Shown in pieces: positions 1 through 8,343 of a DNA stretch of 47,111 nt. Under the pieces are notes generated by a model. The model was not told the origin of the DNA, searched no databases, and worked only from the letters and a program-made list of their open reading frames with translations. The stretch covers positions 1 through 47,111 of the forward strand of contig JACPVQ010000192.1 of assembly GCA_016191645.1 (NCBI GenBank), in the 5' to 3' direction. The first letter of the stretch is position 1. Every line of letters begins with the position of its first letter. This DNA is from Candidatus Solibacter usitatus (GTDB lineage Bacteria; Acidobacteriota; Terriglobia; Bryobacterales; Bryobacteraceae). The position numbers were made by a program, and so were the translations under genes.

Positions 1-740
1 ACGCGGACTTCCAGCAAAAACTGACTCCGCGTACCCGTCTAGTGATGGTCTCCGGCGTGAACTACTCCACGGGTTTACTCGCTCCGCTGAAAGAAATCTC
101 AGAAGCCTGTCGCGCCAACGGCACCTTGCTCTACATCGATGGAACGCAATCGCTCGGCGCTCTCACCTTCGATTGCCAAAGCATTCAGCCCGACATGTAC
201 GCAGTCGATGCCTACAAGTGGATGCTCTCTCCCAACGGCGCGGGCTTCGCCTACATTCCCGAAAAGACCCGCCAATGGCTTCAGCCGTCCACTTACGGTT
301 GGCGCAGCGACCGCCGCTGGCGCGAAGTCGACGCCTTGCATCACGGCGCGCCGGAGTTGAAATCGGAAGCTGAGCGCTACGAAGGAGGCATGCTTCCGTT
401 CGCCTGCTTGTACGCCATGTGGGAATCGGCTCGCATGATGCTCGCTTTGGGACCGGAGAACATCGAAGAGCGCGTGATGCAATTGGCGGACTACGCGCGG
501 CAACACATCCGCGCGCTAGGCGGCGAGTTGCTCAGCGATCAGGATGCGAACTACACCTCGCAGATCGTGACCTCGAAATGGCCCGGCCGCGACCCTGCCG
601 CAATCGTCGCGCATCTCAAATCGAAGAACATCGTAACCACCGTCCGCCACGGCCACCTGCGCGTCTCCCCGCACTTCTACAACAACGAACAAGACTTGGA
701 CAAATTCGCCTCGGAAGTGAACTGCGCTTGGCAATTGTGA
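1..740 (+). CDS. Class V aminotransferase (PLP-dependent), 3' part; 5' end outside window
   Basis: The reading frame is open from base 3, before any start codon, so this is the C-terminal part of a longer gene. The residues encoded just before the GTG at 42 (LTPRTRLV) join smoothly to the rest, so that GTG is internal. The motif DAYKWMLSPNGAGF carries the lysine expected to form the PLP Schiff base. The preceding stretch (YIDGTQSLGA) and the C-terminal small domain (IVTTVRHGHLRVSPHFYN) are typical of the aminotransferase class V / cysteine desulfurase / isopenicillin-N-epimerase-like superfamily. About 246 residues are visible; family members are usually 370-400. The substrate cannot be told: the fold family covers desulfurases, kynureninase-like and epimerase-like enzymes. 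The gene ends with TGA at 738-740, just before a fragment of the palindromic repeat family. Confidence 0.85.
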   Translation, partial: ADFQQKLTPRTRLVMVSGVNYSTGLLAPLKEISEACRANGTLLYIDGTQSLGALTFDCQSIQPDMYAVDAYKWMLSPNGAGFAYIPEKTRQWLQPSTYGWRSDRRWREVDALHHGAPELKSEAERYEGGMLPFACLYAMWESARMMLALGPENIEERVMQLADYARQHIRALGGELLSDQDANYTSQIVTSKWPGRDPAAIVAHLKSKNIVTTVRHGHLRVSPHFYNNEQDLDKFASEVNCAWQL

Positions 741-752
741 TGTCGACACGCC

Positions 753-778
753 CTGCCCCACAATGCAGCATTACCCGC
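753..778 (+). repeat. Remnant of the palindromic repeat family (right end only)
   Basis: CTGCCCCACA (753-762) followed by ATGCAGCATTACCCGC matches the right terminus and outside tail of the full copies at 10536 and 14937. Those copies end CTGCCCCACA and continue into (A)GCATT. No left arm or hairpins remain here. It lies 13 bases after the aminotransferase stop codon. Confidence 0.6.
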
Positions 779-852
779 AACCAAAGGGAAATCGTCGCAG
801 ATTGGGAAGATTTCAGAGAGCAGTAGTACAATGCAGCTTCGAGAGTGCACCT

Positions 853-1329
853 TCACTTCGGCGGCGACGTATAGTACCGCCCCAGCGTCTCCGCGACGCA
901 GGCGGGTTTTTGTTGTCCCTCGATTTCGATGGTTACCTGCCAGCGCCCTTGCCAGCCGCCTTCGATCTGTGTCAATTCCACCAGCGCAAATCGCGCCCGG
1001 ATGCGCGAGCCGCATTTTACCGGCGACATGAAACGAACCTTGTTGCAGCCGTAATTAAGGCTCATCGCGAAGTTCTCCCTGAACCCAACCGTCGCGTAGG
1101 AAAACTGCGAGATCAACGACAAAGTCAGGAATCCGTGTGCGATGGTAGTTCCAAACGGCGATTCGCGCTTGCACCGCTCCGTATCCACGTGGATCCACTG
1201 ATGATCGTTAGTGGCCTCGGCGAAGGCGTCAATGCGCGGCTGCGCAATCTCCAGCCAATCGCTGACAGCCACTTCCTGGCCGGTTAATGTCTGAAGCTCG
1301 GCAATCCCGGCGATTTCCCTCTTTGGCAT
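853..1329 (-). CDS. MaoC-family hot-dog dehydratase
   Basis: Single-domain MaoC-like protein of 158 residues, close to the usual 150-160. The hydratase-2 motif is visible as TNDHQWIHVD, with the Asp and His (D-x4-H) that activate water, followed by GTTIAHGFLTLSL, the conserved loop of (R)-specific enoyl-CoA hydratases. It probably hydrates a short acyl-CoA or acyl-ACP; the substrate is not determined. I chose the ATG at 1329 because GAGG precedes it by five bases. An ATG six codons upstream (1347) lacks any ribosome site and lies in the -10 box of the divergent gene. It stands alone on its strand, back to back with the cytochrome gene at 1366, and the two regulatory regions overlap. Confidence 0.87.
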   Translation of the reverse strand: MPKREIAGIAELQTLTGQEVAVSDWLEIAQPRIDAFAEATNDHQWIHVDTERCKRESPFGTTIAHGFLTLSLISQFSYATVGFRENFAMSLNYGCNKVRFMSPVKCGSRIRARFALVELTQIEGGWQGRWQVTIEIEGQQKPACVAETLGRYYTSPPK

Positions 1330-1352
1330 CGTGTCCTCACAAGGCATATAAT
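1323..1352 (+). promoter_or_regulatory. Sigma70-type promoter for the DUF1549/DUF1553 gene
   Basis: TTGGCA (1323-1328), 18 bases, then TATAAT (1347-1352); the start codon follows at 1366. Five of six and six of six bases match the consensus. The -35 box lies over the start codon of the divergent maoC-like gene, so RNA polymerase here could affect that gene's start. Confidence 0.55.
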
Positions 1353-1365
1353 CAAGCCCATAGCT

Positions 1366-3960
1366 ATGCGTGTACCGAGGATCGCCTTACTGTCCCTGGC
1401 CACAGCCAGCACACTTCTTGGGGCTGGACGGACTGTCTCCTTTGAAAAGGAGATCAAACCCATTCTAGAGGCTCGCTGCGTGAAGTGTCACGGAGCCTCG
1501 CTGCAATTGGGAAAGCTTGATCTGCGCTCGGCTCAGTCTGCACTGAAAGGCGGCGAGAAGGGCCCGGCGTACACGGCAGGCAACCCCGCGCAGAGCATTC
1601 TCTATAAGCGCGTTGCAGGCGTTGAAAAGCCCGCCATGCCGATGGACGGGACTCTGACCCCCGCCGAAGTGGAGGCCCTGAAGCTGTGGATTGAGCAGGG
1701 CGCGAAGTGGGAGAGCGAGATTGGAAAGGTGGCAACGAAGAATCCTCTGCAGGAGTTGGAGGAGTCGAAACTGCCTCCTGGCGCACGCGAATGGTGGTCG
1801 TTCAAGAAGCCGGTTCGCGTTGCCGTTCCGCGCGTTTCCGACACCCGCTGGAGCAAAAGTCCGATCGATGCGTTTCTCAAGAAAGAGTGGGACGCAAAGG
1901 GATTGCAGCCCGCGCCTCCGGCCGACAAGCGAACCCTGGTGCGGCGCGCCTACCTCGATTTGCTGGGCCTTCCGCCTACTCCCGCCGAAACGCGCGAGTT
2001 CGTCAACGATCAACGCCCCGACGCGTGGTCTCAGCTGATCGACAAGCTGCTTGCCTCGCCGCATTATGGCGAACGCTGGGGCCGCCACTGGCTGGATGTC
2101 GCGCGCTATGCGGATTCCAACGGCTACGAGCACGATTTCGACCGGCCCAACGCGTGGCGCTATCGCGATTACGTCATCCGTTCCTTCAACCGCGATACGC
2201 CATTCGACCGTTTCCTGTTAGAGCAGCTCGCCGGCGATGAAGTGGAGAACGTCACCGACGATACTCTCATCGCCACGGGTTTCCTGCGCAACTACGCCAA
2301 GGTCGGCTTCCGCGAAAAAGACAATCCGCAGTTCCGCTTCGACTATCTCGACGACATGATCGCGACGCTGGGCCGCGGCGTGATGGGTATGACCGTGCAT
2401 TGCGCCCGCTGCCACAACCACAAGTTCGATCCCATTCTGCAGCGCGATTACTACCGCTTGCAGGCGTCGCTTTACAGCTACATCGAGGTTGAGCATCCGC
2501 TGGTCCCCAAAGATCAGGCGACCGCGTTCCGGCAGAAAAACGAAGAACTGGACGCGAAGACCGGGAAGCTGAAAAATCGCATCGCCGAAATCGAGGACCC
2601 GTACAAACTTGTCCTGGTGAAACCGAAGTACAAGCGGTTCCCCAAAAACGTGCAGGAGGCGATTGAAACCCCCGAGGAACTGCGCACTCCGGGGCAGGTC
2701 TTGCTGGCCAACCAGATTATTCGTACCACGCGCGTCTCCAGCGAAGAAGTGGCCAGGCACCTGAAGCCGCAGGAGTTGGAAGAGGTCCGAAAACTGCGGG
2801 CGGAGATCTCCGCTTTGGAGGAGCAGCGGCCTGCTCCCATCCCGGTGGCGATGGGAATCACCGACGGCGATTACCGTTTCGTTCCCGACGGCGCAGGCGA
2901 CGAGCCCGCTCCCGGCAAGGGCGTGAAGCGGGAATTGACGGAAGGCTCCTACCTCCACAAAGGCCCCGGACCTTACGTTGCGCCACCATCTTTCTTCCTC
3001 TACGGCGGCGATATGTACAGCCCTGGTGGGCTGATGAAGCCCGGCTTCGTCAGCGTGCTCTTCGAGAACGAGCCGCCGGTCGAGCGGCCTCCCGCGGACA
3101 GGCGCACTTCCGGCCGGCGTCGTGCTTTAGCCGAGTGGCTCGCCTCGGCGGATAACCCGACAGTGTCGCGTGTGATGGCGAATCGCATCTGGCATCATCA
3201 TTTTGGGCGCGGCATCTTCGCAACGCTCGACAACGTGGGAAAGACCGGGGAAAGGCCGACGCATCCTGAGTTGCTCGATTGGCTCGCCGTGGATTTCCGC
3301 GAAGGCGGCTGGAGCATCAAGCGGATGCACCGCCTCATCATGAACAGCCAGGCCTACCAGATGGCGTCGTCCTATACCAGCGAAGGCAATCTGAGCAAGG
3401 ATATCGACAACACGTGGCTGTGGCGTTTCCGCCAGCAGCGCTTGGACGCCGAAGTGGTGCGCGATTCGATTCTGGCTACGGCGGGATCGCTCAACACATT
3501 GATGGAAGGACCCGCGGTGTTCCCCGTGCTTCCTCGCGAGACGCTGCTCTCCATGCGCAACGGAATATGGCGCAAGCAGAACGACGGCCCGGAGACCTGG
3601 CGGCGCAGCGTTTATGTGTATCGCAAGCGCGGCCTGCCGTTCCCGCTGTTCGAAGTTTTCGATCTGCCGGATCAGACCATCACTTGCGGACGTCGAAACG
3701 TCTCAACCGTTGCGACGCAGGCGCTTACGCTGATGAACAACGAATTTGTTCTCGACCATTCGAAGCGCTTCGCGCAGCGCGTGCGCGAGCTTTCTCCGCG
3801 CGACAAGAGTGAGCAGCTCGAATTAGCCTACGAACTGGCGCTGAGCCGTCCGCCCACGGCCGAAGAGCGCCGCATTGGCAAGGAATTTCTGGAGAAAAAC
3901 TCCATGGAAGATCTGACGCACGTTCTGATGAATCTGAGCGAGTTCCTGTACATAAGGTAG
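1366..3960 (+). CDS. Planctomycete-type cytochrome C with DUF1549 and DUF1553 domains
   Basis: Exported c-type cytochrome-like protein, 864 residues. Residues 1-21 look like a signal peptide. A PSCyt1 domain follows with the heme motif CVKCH (residues 38-42). DUF1549 spans roughly residues 170-380 and holds a second CxxCH (CARCHNHKFDP, near residue 350). The C-terminal third is DUF1553 (SRVMANRIWHHHFGRGI; ALTLMNNEFV near the end). A region around residues 390-500 looks charged and helical. These proteins are abundant in Planctomycetes, Verrucomicrobia and Acidobacteria and are nearly always paired with a DUF1501 protein, as here. The biochemical role is not established; a part in extracellular polymer or sugar oxidation is often suggested. 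It is followed after five bases by its DUF1501 partner. Confidence 0.9.
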   Translation: MRVPRIALLSLATASTLLGAGRTVSFEKEIKPILEARCVKCHGASLQLGKLDLRSAQSALKGGEKGPAYTAGNPAQSILYKRVAGVEKPAMPMDGTLTPAEVEALKLWIEQGAKWESEIGKVATKNPLQELEESKLPPGAREWWSFKKPVRVAVPRVSDTRWSKSPIDAFLKKEWDAKGLQPAPPADKRTLVRRAYLDLLGLPPTPAETREFVNDQRPDAWSQLIDKLLASPHYGERWGRHWLDVARYADSNGYEHDFDRPNAWRYRDYVIRSFNRDTPFDRFLLEQLAGDEVENVTDDTLIATGFLRNYAKVGFREKDNPQFRFDYLDDMIATLGRGVMGMTVHCARCHNHKFDPILQRDYYRLQASLYSYIEVEHPLVPKDQATAFRQKNEELDAKTGKLKNRIAEIEDPYKLVLVKPKYKRFPKNVQEAIETPEELRTPGQVLLANQIIRTTRVSSEEVARHLKPQELEEVRKLRAEISALEEQRPAPIPVAMGITDGDYRFVPDGAGDEPAPGKGVKRELTEGSYLHKGPGPYVAPPSFFLYGGDMYSPGGLMKPGFVSVLFENEPPVERPPADRRTSGRRRALAEWLASADNPTVSRVMANRIWHHHFGRGIFATLDNVGKTGERPTHPELLDWLAVDFREGGWSIKRMHRLIMNSQAYQMASSYTSEGNLSKDIDNTWLWRFRQQRLDAEVVRDSILATAGSLNTLMEGPAVFPVLPRETLLSMRNGIWRKQNDGPETWRRSVYVYRKRGLPFPLFEVFDLPDQTITCGRRNVSTVATQALTLMNNEFVLDHSKRFAQRVRELSPRDKSEQLELAYELALSRPPTAEERRIGKEFLEKNSMEDLTHVLMNLSEFLYIR

Positions 3961-3965
3961 CCCAC

Positions 3966-5411
3966 ATGATGAAAAAGGGATTTGTCTCTCGACGCGATTG
4001 GTTGTTTCAAGCCGGCAACGGCATGGGCAGTGTCGCGCTGGCCGCGCTGCTCAATCAGCAAGGGCTGTTAGGCGCGACTGCCTGCGGGGCTCCCGGCGAT
4101 TTGCAGACTCCGTTCAGCCCGCGCAAATCGCACTTCGCACCTCGCGCGAAGGCCGTGATCTCCATGTTCATGAGCGGCGGCGTCAGCCAGATGGACACCT
4201 TCGATCCGAAGCCCGGTTTGCTCAAATACGCCGGACATCCGTTGTCGGGTAAAGGCGACGTAGTTGTCAGGCAAGGTCATCCCGGGCCGCTGATGCCCAC
4301 TCCGTTTACGTTCAAACAATACGGACAATCCGGAATGCCGGTGTCGGAGATTTTCCCGAACATCGCGCGGCACGTCGATGACATGGCGTTCATTCGCAGC
4401 GTCGTCGGCCGGTCCAATGATCACGTCATGGCCGCGTACGAATTGGCTACCGGCACGGTGCGCATGGGCTCGCCCAGCGTCGGTGCCTGGGTCACTTACG
4501 GGTTGGGCTCTGAGAATCAAAACCTTCCGGCGTACGTTGTCATCTATGACGCGCGCGGCGGACCGTTCGGCGGGCCCGCCAACTGGACCGCCGGATATAT
4601 GCCGGCCGTTTTTCAGGGAACCATTTTCCGCTCCGCGGGCGATCCGATTGTCGACCTCAAGCCGCCACCTTCAGTGACGGCGGAGCAGCAACGGTCACGT
4701 TTGGATTTGCTAGGGAAGTTGAACGCCCTTGACGAAGCCGGCAACCCCGGCAACAGCGAGCTTTCCGCGCGCATTAATTCCTATGAACTCGCCTACCGCA
4801 TGCAGGGGTGCGCGCCGGAAGCCGTGGACATGGCCAACGAGCCGGAATCGACGAAGAAACTGTACGGTCTGGACAACGCCACAACGGAGCCGTTTGGCCG
4901 CCAGTGCTTAATGGCGCGCCGCCTGGTGGAGCGCGGCGTGCGTTTTATTCAGCTCTATCACGGCGGGCTTGGCAACCAGAACACGGATACGTGGGACGCT
5001 CATGACGATGTCCGGTCCAACCACACCAAGCATGCCCTCGAAGTGGATCATCCTATCGCCGGGCTGTTGACCGACCTCAAGTCTCGCGGGCTCCTGGATT
5101 CGACGCTCGTGATTTTCCAGAGCGAGTTTGGCCGCATGCCGATTTCGCAGCGCGGCGTCGGACGCGACCACAATCCCGGAACCATGACCATCTTTATGGC
5201 CGGCGCGAAGATCAAAGGCGGACAAGCGATCGGCGAAAGCGATGAGTTCGGCTATAAGGCCGCCGTGCAGCCGGTGAGCGTCCATGATCTGCATGCCACC
5301 ATCCTGCATCTGCTCGGCATGGACCACACGCGCTTGACCTACGCGTACCAGGGCCGCCAGATGCGGCTCACCGACGTCTATGGCGTCGCGGTTCCGCAAA
5401 TTGTAGCCTGA
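3966..5411 (+). CDS. DUF1501 protein, Tat-exported (sulfatase-like fold)
   Basis: 481 residues. The N terminus SRRDWLFQAGNGMG followed by a hydrophobic stretch is a twin-arginine signal, so the protein should be exported folded. The body is DUF1501, related to the alkaline phosphatase/sulfatase superfamily: MFMSGGVSQMDTFDPKP near residue 60, FQSEFGRMP near 380, and VGRDHNPGTMTIFMAGAKIKGG carrying likely metal-ligand Asp/His. The family function is not established biochemically. The start at 3966 has AAGG eight bases upstream, and a second ATG follows directly. Five bases separate it from the DUF1549/1553 gene, so the two are surely co-transcribed and probably form one periplasmic module. Confidence 0.9.
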   Translation: MMKKGFVSRRDWLFQAGNGMGSVALAALLNQQGLLGATACGAPGDLQTPFSPRKSHFAPRAKAVISMFMSGGVSQMDTFDPKPGLLKYAGHPLSGKGDVVVRQGHPGPLMPTPFTFKQYGQSGMPVSEIFPNIARHVDDMAFIRSVVGRSNDHVMAAYELATGTVRMGSPSVGAWVTYGLGSENQNLPAYVVIYDARGGPFGGPANWTAGYMPAVFQGTIFRSAGDPIVDLKPPPSVTAEQQRSRLDLLGKLNALDEAGNPGNSELSARINSYELAYRMQGCAPEAVDMANEPESTKKLYGLDNATTEPFGRQCLMARRLVERGVRFIQLYHGGLGNQNTDTWDAHDDVRSNHTKHALEVDHPIAGLLTDLKSRGLLDSTLVIFQSEFGRMPISQRGVGRDHNPGTMTIFMAGAKIKGGQAIGESDEFGYKAAVQPVSVHDLHATILHLLGMDHTRLTYAYQGRQMRLTDVYGVAVPQIVA

Positions 5412-5415
5412 TCTT

Positions 5416-6426
5416 ATGCTGTTATCCTTACTCCTTGCCGGCCTCGCCGCCGGCTCTTTATCCGCGCAGGAACCAAAACCAGCGCCCAAGAAGATTCTCG
5501 TCACCGGCAGAGGAATCTCCTACATTCCCGATATGAAGATCCTCGCGCCCAACGTCACGTTTGTGGAAGCCAAAGCCGACGGTATGATCGCGCAGATCGC
5601 CGATGCCGACGCATTTCTGGGCGAGATCACGCCGCCCCTGTTTCAGGCCGCAAAGAAGCTGAAATGGGTGCATATCTACAGCGCCGGGGTTGAGCGCTCC
5701 CGTTTCCCGGAGTTCATCAACTCCAATGTCGCGCTGACCAACGGCAAGATCATTCAGGGACCCGAGATTGCCGATCACGCTTTCGCGCTCTTGCTTTCCC
5801 TGACTCGCAATATCGTGCAAGCCATTCCCAATCGCGCCAAGGAAGAGTGGCCGAAGAGCGACTGGAAGGCCATTGAGCTGCGCGGCAAGACCGCGTTGAT
5901 CATCGGCGTCGGCGGCATCGGATCGCAAATCGCCACGCGCGCCGCCGCCTTCGGCATGACCGTCATCGGCGTCGATCCGAAAGACGTCCCCTTTCATCCC
6001 GCTATCAGTCAGGTGGTCCCGCCGGATCGCATCGACTCCGTGATTCCCAAGGCAGATGTGGTGTTTGTATCTGCGCCGCATACGCCGCAAAGCGAAAAGA
6101 TGGTGGGTGCAAAACAGTTTGACCTGATGAAGCGCGGCGCGTATTTCATCGCCGTTTCGCGCGGCAAATTGTACGACACCAACGCGCTTGTCAAAGCGCT
6201 CGATTCGAAGAGGATCGCCGGGGCCGGGCTGGACGTAACGGACCCGGAACCATTGCCGAAGGGCCACGCCCTGTGGAAATTCGACAATGTGGTTCTGACG
6301 CCGCACATCGCAACGGTTTCTGACGGCGTCGGCGAGCGGTACCGCGAGCTGGTCCTGGACAACGTCGCCCGTTTCGCCAAAGGCGAGCCGCTGCGCAACG
6401 TCGTCGATAAGGTCAAGGGCTACTGA
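5416..6426 (+). CDS. D-2-hydroxyacid dehydrogenase family protein with N-terminal signal peptide
   Basis: 336 residues with the two-domain fold of D-isomer-specific 2-hydroxyacid dehydrogenases. The NAD-binding site is seen as GVGGIGSQIA near residue 160. The catalytic set is present in order: Arg in VSRGKL, Glu in DPEPLP, and His in LTPHIA. The oddity is the start: MLLSLLLAGLAAGSLSAQ is a convincing secretory signal peptide, although NAD-dependent enzymes are normally cytoplasmic. It follows the DUF1501 gene by four bases, so it probably belongs to the same transcript and may act with that periplasmic module. The substrate is unknown. Confidence 0.85.
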   Translation: MLLSLLLAGLAAGSLSAQEPKPAPKKILVTGRGISYIPDMKILAPNVTFVEAKADGMIAQIADADAFLGEITPPLFQAAKKLKWVHIYSAGVERSRFPEFINSNVALTNGKIIQGPEIADHAFALLLSLTRNIVQAIPNRAKEEWPKSDWKAIELRGKTALIIGVGGIGSQIATRAAAFGMTVIGVDPKDVPFHPAISQVVPPDRIDSVIPKADVVFVSAPHTPQSEKMVGAKQFDLMKRGAYFIAVSRGKLYDTNALVKALDSKRIAGAGLDVTDPEPLPKGHALWKFDNVVLTPHIATVSDGVGERYRELVLDNVARFAKGEPLRNVVDKVKGY

Positions 6427-6433
6427 CGAACGC

Positions 6434-6439
6434 TACACT
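6434..6439 (+). promoter_or_regulatory. Candidate -10 box of arginase gene
   Basis: TACACT lies nine bases before the arginase ATG with no ribosome-binding sequence between, so transcription would begin within about three bases of the start codon. No good -35 match is seen. Confidence 0.3.
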
Positions 6440-6448
6440 AAGTTCTAC

Positions 6449-7363
6449 ATGCATTGTCCGGAGATCGCCGTAATCGGCGCGCCGCTCGATCTGGGCGCGG
6501 GCCGCCGCGGCGTTGACATGGGTCCCTCGGCCATTCGAGTCGCCGGGCTCGATGCGCGCCTGGCCGCGCTCGGCTATAGCGTCAGCGATGCGGGCAATAT
6601 TGAAACGGAACAGGCGGAGAGTGTTTCGGCGGGCAATCCATCGGCGCGATATTTGGAAGAGATCGCCAAGGCGTGCAAGCGTCTGGCCGTGTTGACAGAG
6701 CGAACCCTCGAGCAAGGAAAAGTCCCGCTGGTCTTAGGCGGCGATCATTCCGTCGCCGTGGGAACCGTTTCCGGCGTTGCGCGTCATTACAAGAAGAAAC
6801 GGAAGCGCATTGGACTGATCTGGATCGACGCGCACGCCGACATGAACACTCCCGAAACCAGCCCCAGCGGCAACGTCCATGGAATGCCGCTCGCCTGTCT
6901 GCTTGGAATGGGACCGCGCGAGCTGACTCATTTGCACGGCTACTCGCCGAAGGTAAGCGCGAAGAACACAGTCCTGGTGGGCATTCGCGATGTCGATCAA
7001 CTGGAGAAGCCGCACGTGAAACAATCGGGCATCTCCGCGTTCACCATGCGCGATATCGACGAGCGCGGTTTGCGCGCGGTGATGAACGATGCGATCGGAA
7101 TCGCGTGCGCGGGAACCGAAGGTTTCCATCTTTCGCTCGATATGGATTCCGTCGATCCGCAATTCGCTCCGGGAGTCGGTACGCCGGTGCGCGGAGGCAT
7201 CACCTACCGCGAGGCGCATCTTGCCATGGAACTGCTGAACGACTCGCGGAGAATGATTTCCATGGAGATTGTGGAGGTCAACCCGGTGATGGATGAATCG
7301 AACCGGACGGCCGAACTGGCCGTGGAACTGGCGATGTCGGCACTGGGAAAGAGAATTCTGTGA
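6449..7363 (+). CDS. rocF: Arginase
   Basis: 304 residues, normal for bacterial arginases, which hydrolyse L-arginine to ornithine and urea with a dinuclear manganese centre. Metal-binding signatures are all present: GGDHSVAVGT near residue 97, DAHADMNTP near 130, and SLDMDSVDPQFAPG near 230. HGMPL follows the substrate loop. Agmatinase is a less likely alternative; overall layout and length favour arginase. No Shine-Dalgarno is evident; a TACACT box ends nine bases before the ATG, so the transcript may be nearly leaderless. The stop codon overlaps the GTG start of ddl (GTGA), indicating an arginase-ddl-protease operon. Confidence 0.9.
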   Translation: MHCPEIAVIGAPLDLGAGRRGVDMGPSAIRVAGLDARLAALGYSVSDAGNIETEQAESVSAGNPSARYLEEIAKACKRLAVLTERTLEQGKVPLVLGGDHSVAVGTVSGVARHYKKKRKRIGLIWIDAHADMNTPETSPSGNVHGMPLACLLGMGPRELTHLHGYSPKVSAKNTVLVGIRDVDQLEKPHVKQSGISAFTMRDIDERGLRAVMNDAIGIACAGTEGFHLSLDMDSVDPQFAPGVGTPVRGGITYREAHLAMELLNDSRRMISMEIVEVNPVMDESNRTAELAVELAMSALGKRIL

Positions 7364-8343
7364 AGACACGAGTTGCAGTGGTGTACGGCGGGCGCAGCGG
7401 CGAGCATGAGATCTCTAAACGTTCGGCGAACTCCGTGATTGCGGCGCTGCAGGTTTCCAAACGCTTCGAAGTCTTGGAGTACGTGATTTCGAAGGACGGC
7501 CGCTGGTCGCCGGGACCCATCCTGCCGGAGCCAGGGGCGAACCCGGGCATCGACGTCGTGTTCCCCATATTGCATGGGACCTTTGGCGAGGATGGGACCA
7601 TTCAGGGCTTGTTTGAAATGGCCGCGCTGCCCTATGTCGGCCCGGGAGTTTTCGCTTCGTCGGCGGCGATGGATAAGGACGCGATGAAACGGCTGTTGCG
7701 CGAACGCGGACTGCCTGTTGTGGAGAGCGTCATCCTGCATGCCGCGAATCAGGTCTCAGACGATGAAGCCGTCGAAACGCTCGGTTTTCCCTTGTTTGTG
7801 AAACCGGCGAACCTTGGATCTTCCGTTGGCATCTCGAAAGTCGGGAATTGCGACGAGCTCGCCGCGGCCATCAGACTGGCCGCGGAATTCGATCATAAGG
7901 TCATCGTCGAGCGAGGCATCATCGGCCGCGAGTTTGAATGCGCGGTGCTTGGCAATGAAGACGCCAGAGCGTCATTCCCGTGCGAGATCATTCCTTCCAA
8001 GGAGTTCTACGACTACGAAGACAAATATCTTCTCGACATGGCGCGCACCGTGCTTCCCGCGGATCTGCCCCCAGCGAAAACGGAAGAGATGCGCGCATTA
8101 GCCGTCGCTGCTTTCCATGCGCTGCAATGCGAAGGAATGTCCCGCGTCGATTTTCTCATGGAAGCTTCTTCCGGAAAGTTGTACATCAACGAGCTCAATA
8201 CCATTCCCGGTTTCACCTCCATCAGCATGTACCCGAAGATGTGGGAACACTCCGGAATGTCAATGAGCGCCCTGGTGGAAAGACTCATCGATCTGGCCAT
8301 CGCGCGCCATCAGTCCAGGCAATCGCTGCGGTATTCCCTGTGA
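7360..8343 (+). CDS. ddl: D-alanine--D-alanine ligase
   Basis: 327-residue ATP-grasp enzyme that joins two D-alanines for peptidoglycan precursors in the cytoplasm. Visible motifs: YGGRSGEHEIS at the N terminus, the ATP-binding KPANLGSSVGISKV near residue 147, and the C-terminal metal/substrate motif INELNTIPGFTS near 275. The start is GTG at 7360, overlapping the arginase stop by four bases; translation is likely coupled. Its TGA overlaps the GTG start of the S41 protease. Length and motifs are those of a normal functional enzyme. Confidence 0.95.
   Translation: MKTRVAVVYGGRSGEHEISKRSANSVIAALQVSKRFEVLEYVISKDGRWSPGPILPEPGANPGIDVVFPILHGTFGEDGTIQGLFEMAALPYVGPGVFASSAAMDKDAMKRLLRERGLPVVESVILHAANQVSDDEAVETLGFPLFVKPANLGSSVGISKVGNCDELAAAIRLAAEFDHKVIVERGIIGREFECAVLGNEDARASFPCEIIPSKEFYDYEDKYLLDMARTVLPADLPPAKTEEMRALAVAAFHALQCEGMSRVDFLMEASSGKLYINELNTIPGFTSISMYPKMWEHSGMSMSALVERLIDLAIARHQSRQSLRYSL

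Noticed and set aside
825-840. Plus-strand promoter from TACAAT at about 828
   Set aside because: It would only transcribe antisense to the maoC-like gene, and no -35 box is visible.
7980-8339. N-terminal extension of the S41 protease
   Set aside because: It is a shadow frame of ddl; GTG 8340 overlaps the ddl stop as expected in an operon.
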